NCBI GenBank assembly: GCA_022710245.1
Contig: JAKLHH010000247.1
Location: forward strand, 1-8,790
Source of the DNA: Myxococcota bacterium
Lineage (GTDB): Bacteria > Myxococcota > Polyangia > GCA-2747355 > JAKLHH01
Length of the DNA stretch: 8,790 nt
Direction: 5' to 3'
Shown here: positions 6,493 to 8,790 of the stretch, piece by piece
Layout of the letters: each line of letters starts with the position of its first letter
Numbering within the stretch: the stretch's first letter is position 1
Made by a program: the position numbers and the translations under genes
The notes under the pieces: model-generated
Seen by the model: the letters and a program-made list of their open reading frames with translations, nothing else
Told to the model about the DNA's origin: nothing
Database searches by the model: none

Positions 6493-6520
6493 TCAAGCAG
6501 ACCACCCGGGCAGGGAGACC

Positions 6521-7015
<495 letters not shown>

Positions 7016-7025
7016 GGCGTCACCT

Positions 7026-7044
7026 GGCCGGGCTTCCCGTGGCC
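7026..7044 (+). terminator. Small hairpin after the membrane-protein gene
   Basis: GGCCGGG (7026-7032), loop CTT, then CCC and GGCC (7036-7044) form a short stem with a two-base bulge, beginning 10 bases after the stop codon. No T-tract follows, so it may only slow or attenuate transcription. The downstream stretch at 7058-7063 (TAACAT) could be a -10 box for the next gene. Confidence 0.25.
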
Positions 7045-7121
7045 GCGCGAGTTGGGGTAACATCAGGGGACCAGCAGGGTGCTTGGGCGTGCGGGGCGGG
7101 GGGCCGACCTCGAAGGGCATG

Positions 7122-8075
7122 ATGCGGCCGACCTGGGCCTTCGCCATCTTCTCGCAGTTGCTCCTCGCCAGCGCCACCGGAGCGGCGGCGCCGCCGCGCG
7201 CCGAGGGGCTCGTCGTCCTCGATCTGCGCTTCGAGGATCTGCCGCCCGCGGTGGCGGACTCGGTGCGGCAGCGCGTCCGCACCGCGCTGACCCTGAAGGG
7301 CTATCGCGTGGTCGACGAGGCCTTCGCCCGGTCGCGGCTGCGCGAGCTCGCGGCCCCGGTCGGCTGCGGCGTCGGGCCTTGCCTCTCTCGCGTGGCCAAG
7401 GTCTTCGGCGTGCAGCGGGCGCTGGTCGGAGGCATCGGCGCGCACGGGACCAGCTACGACTTCACCCTGACGCTGCTCGAGACGGGCGGCGGGAGCGTCC
7501 TCGCGCAGGTGAACCGCCGCTGCGACGTCTGCAACTTCGCCGAGGTGGAGGAGGCGGTCAGCAAGGCGACGCTGCAGCTCCACGACCAGTCCCTGGTCTT
7601 CCTCTCCACGCGCGCGATCCTCGGCGTGCAGACCACGCCGGCTGGCGCCGAGGTGCTGGTCGACGGGCTCAGCGCCGGCGCCGCGCCGATCCGCACCATC
7701 CTCTCGCCGGGACGGCACCTGGTGGAGGTGGCCGCCAAGGGGCTCCGCTCGCTGAAGCGTGAGGTGGCGCTCGAGGCGGGCAAGACGCGGACGCTGACCG
7801 TGAACCTGGTCGAGGCGTGGGCCAACTTCCCCGAGGGCGGGAGCCCGCCGGTGCACCCGCGTCGGGGCGCCCCGCGCTGGGCGAAGTGGGTCGCGCTCGG
7901 CACGGGCGTCACCCTCGCCGGGGTCGGCGGCGCGCTCTGGGCCATCGACGGCGGCACCACCTCCGCCGACGAGCGGTACGTGCGCGACACGCGGCCGGCG
8001 GGCGTCGCGCTGGTCAGCATCGGCGGCGCGGCGGTGATCGCCGGGGCGGTGCTCTGGCTCCTGGAGGACCGGTGA
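7122..8075 (+). CDS. Second PEGA-domain envelope protein
   Basis: A 317-aa protein from this start. Residues 1-23 are a signal peptide (MRPTWAFAIFSQLLLAS, cut after GAAA23). About 28-165 is an alpha/beta domain with Cys82/Cys87 (GCGVGPC), then AKVFGVQRALVGGIGA and a CxxC at 134-137 (CDVC). A PEGA domain covers about 166-229 (TTPAGAEVLVDGLSAGAAPI, then LSPGRHLVEVAAKG). Two membrane helices follow at about 253-275 and 293-314. The order of parts matches the protein at 2163-3365, so the two are probably paralogues. Starts: ATG at 7119 and 7122 are adjacent, and AAGGG (7113-7117) sits four bases before 7122, so I prefer that. A TTG at 7083 would add a Gly-rich extension ahead of the signal peptide and is unlikely. 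Its TGA overlaps the GTG of the lipoprotein gene (GTGA), so the two are likely translated together. The role is probably structural or binding, in the envelope. Confidence 0.83.
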   Translation: MRPTWAFAIFSQLLLASATGAAAPPRAEGLVVLDLRFEDLPPAVADSVRQRVRTALTLKGYRVVDEAFARSRLRELAAPVGCGVGPCLSRVAKVFGVQRALVGGIGAHGTSYDFTLTLLETGGGSVLAQVNRRCDVCNFAEVEEAVSKATLQLHDQSLVFLSTRAILGVQTTPAGAEVLVDGLSAGAAPIRTILSPGRHLVEVAAKGLRSLKREVALEAGKTRTLTVNLVEAWANFPEGGSPPVHPRRGAPRWAKWVALGTGVTLAGVGGALWAIDGGTTSADERYVRDTRPAGVALVSIGGAAVIAGAVLWLLEDR

Positions 8076-8788
8076 CCGGGCCGCTCGCCTCGCGGGCGGC
8101 GCTCCTCGCGAGCCTCGGGCTGCTCGCCGCGGGCTGCAGCCGCCTCAACCCGGCCTGGTGCGACAAGCAGGGGCGCTGCGCGCCCGGCGAGCGCTGCGAG
8201 CCGAGCACCAACACCTGCGTGCGCCTGGAGAGCGAGGCCGGCGGCCCCGACGTGTGGCCGCTCGGCGACGGGCGGCCGGGCGACGGGCGGCCGGGCGACG
8301 GACGGCCGGCTGACCGCGGTCAGGATCACGCCAGCCGCGACCAGCACCCCGACAGCAGCCCGTGCGCCGGCAAGAGCGGCTGGAGCTGCATCGGCGGCGC
8401 GGCCACGCTCTGCAGCAGTGACAAGCTCGCAGACCAGCGGCGCTGCCCGCTCGGGCAGTGCAGCAGCGGGCACTGCTCGTACCCGGTCCTGCCGAAGGCG
8501 TGCGTCAGCTCGAAGGACTGCACGGGCGCCTGGGTCTGCACCCTCCTCCTCGACGCGAGCAAGGCGCCGAAGAGGGTCTGCGCCGCGCCCGTGACGGGCA
8601 CCACGCCGCCAGCGACGTGCGCGAGCGGGCTCGACTGCAGCACCGGCCTGTGCACTGCCGGGGGCCAGTGTTACTATGCCTGCGATGTCAGCACCGACTG
8701 CCCGGCGAACTTCGCCTGCAACAGCGTCGACGTGTCGGTGGAGGGGGTCAAGGCCGTCGGCTTCAAGAGCTGCGAGCAGCTTCCCTAG
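8072..8788 (+). CDS. Cys-rich secreted lipoprotein
   Basis: A 238-aa lipoprotein with a signal peptide and lipobox LAAG-C, lipidated at Cys22. Next comes a small Cys-rich module, CDKQGRCAPGERCEPSTNTC (30-49), then a Gly/Asp/Arg/Pro linker with GDGRP three times (65-79). The C-terminal half holds 18 more cysteines, with motifs such as CASGLDCSTGLC and CDVSTDCPANFAC. There are 23 cysteines in all; removing the lipidated one leaves 22, enough for 11 disulfides, as expected for an oxidising periplasmic or surface location. Proteins of this style are common in Myxococcota, but no specific function is known to me. The GTG at 8072 has GGAGG (8063-8067) four bases upstream and overlaps the PEGA gene by four bases, so the two products may act together at the envelope. 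Confidence 0.85.
   Translation: MTGPLASRAALLASLGLLAAGCSRLNPAWCDKQGRCAPGERCEPSTNTCVRLESEAGGPDVWPLGDGRPGDGRPGDGRPADRGQDHASRDQHPDSSPCAGKSGWSCIGGAATLCSSDKLADQRRCPLGQCSSGHCSYPVLPKACVSSKDCTGAWVCTLLLDASKAPKRVCAAPVTGTTPPATCASGLDCSTGLCTAGGQCYYACDVSTDCPANFACNSVDVSVEGVKAVGFKSCEQLP
8264..8308 (+). repeat. Three 15-bp tandem repeats encoding GDGRP
   Basis: GGCGACGGGCGGCCG occurs at 8264-8278 and 8279-8293, and with one change (A for G at 8302) at 8294-8308. The units are in frame with the lipoprotein and encode GDGRP three times (residues 65-79). They form the flexible linker between its two Cys-rich parts and could vary in copy number between strains. Confidence 0.9.
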
Positions 8789-8790
8789 CC

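Larger units (their letters stand above)
6326..6520. other. Divergent intergenic control region
   Basis: This 195-base gap separates the peptidase gene (-) from the small membrane-protein gene (+) and should hold both promoters. It contains the CGTA-CACTA-TACG inverted repeat (6362-6374) over a possible - strand -10 box, a CCCCG-CCT-CGGGG hairpin (6393-6405), and a weak + strand promoter. No small gene with a good start could be supported in it. Confidence 0.6.

Noticed and set aside
3302..6520. Very long + strand open frame antisense to the TPR/peptidase gene
   Set aside because: Its translation is Arg/Leu/Glu/Val-rich with no recognisable domain, while the - strand frame has a signal peptide, ribosome binding site, TPRs and an intact zinc site. 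Only its end, from 6521, is a real gene. GC-rich codon bias explains the open antisense frame.
7083..7121. TTG start for the second PEGA protein
   Set aside because: It would place a Gly-rich, non-hydrophobic segment before an otherwise good signal peptide. The ATG pair at 7119/7122 fits better.
8452..8479. Hairpin CGGGCAGTGC...GCACTGCTCG inside the lipoprotein gene
   Set aside because: It has a 10-bp stem with an 8-base loop but encodes conserved-looking Cys-Ser-rich sequence (GQCSSGHCS). Repeated Cys and Ser codons readily give such pairing, and no regulatory position is evident.

Overview
The window is GC-rich throughout, with strong G/C preference at third codon positions. It carries seven recognisable protein genes and no RNA genes, insertion sequences or CRISPR. 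Several features point to a Myxococcota or related deltaproteobacterial genome: secreted PEGA-domain proteins, a Cys-rich lipoprotein with a Gly-Asp-rich linker, and a long TPR/metallopeptidase protein. This assignment is inferred from protein style, since no phylogenetic marker is present.

Layout. Positions 1-137 are an 18-bp tandem repeat that runs into the start of an exported FmdE-like protein (138-671, +). That gene overlaps a FabG-type short-chain reductase (658-1395, +). Convergent to this pair is a NarL/LuxR-type response regulator (1421-2071, -). A 91-bp divergent gap follows, with a clear promoter (perfect TATAAT) and a 13-bp palindrome. It leads into a secreted PEGA-domain protein with two membrane segments (2163-3365, +). 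A 155-bp convergent gap, very pyrimidine-rich at its left end, separates this from a 934-aa exported TPR protein with an HELNH metallopeptidase core (3521-6325, -). A 195-bp divergent gap leads to an unrecognised small membrane protein (6521-7015, +). The window ends with a second PEGA-domain protein (about 7122-8075, +), overlapping by 4 bases a 23-cysteine lipoprotein (8072-8788, +).

How the genes fit together. Five of seven products carry an apparent export signal, so this is largely a cell-envelope locus. The two PEGA proteins share one architecture: signal peptide, a domain with a Cys pair and a following 'LLWGSL/ALVGGI' strand, PEGA, and two C-terminal membrane helices. They look like paralogues. 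The response regulator faces the first PEGA gene across a shared control region, and no histidine kinase is present. The FmdE/FabG pair is probably one transcription unit of unknown pathway.

Most noteworthy: the 5' tandem repeat, in which the start codon sits where every upstream copy has ACG; the palindrome inside the promoter spacer at 2103-2132; and the purine/pyrimidine-asymmetric inverted repeat between the convergent genes at 3366-3520. I see no complete, clearly new multi-gene system.
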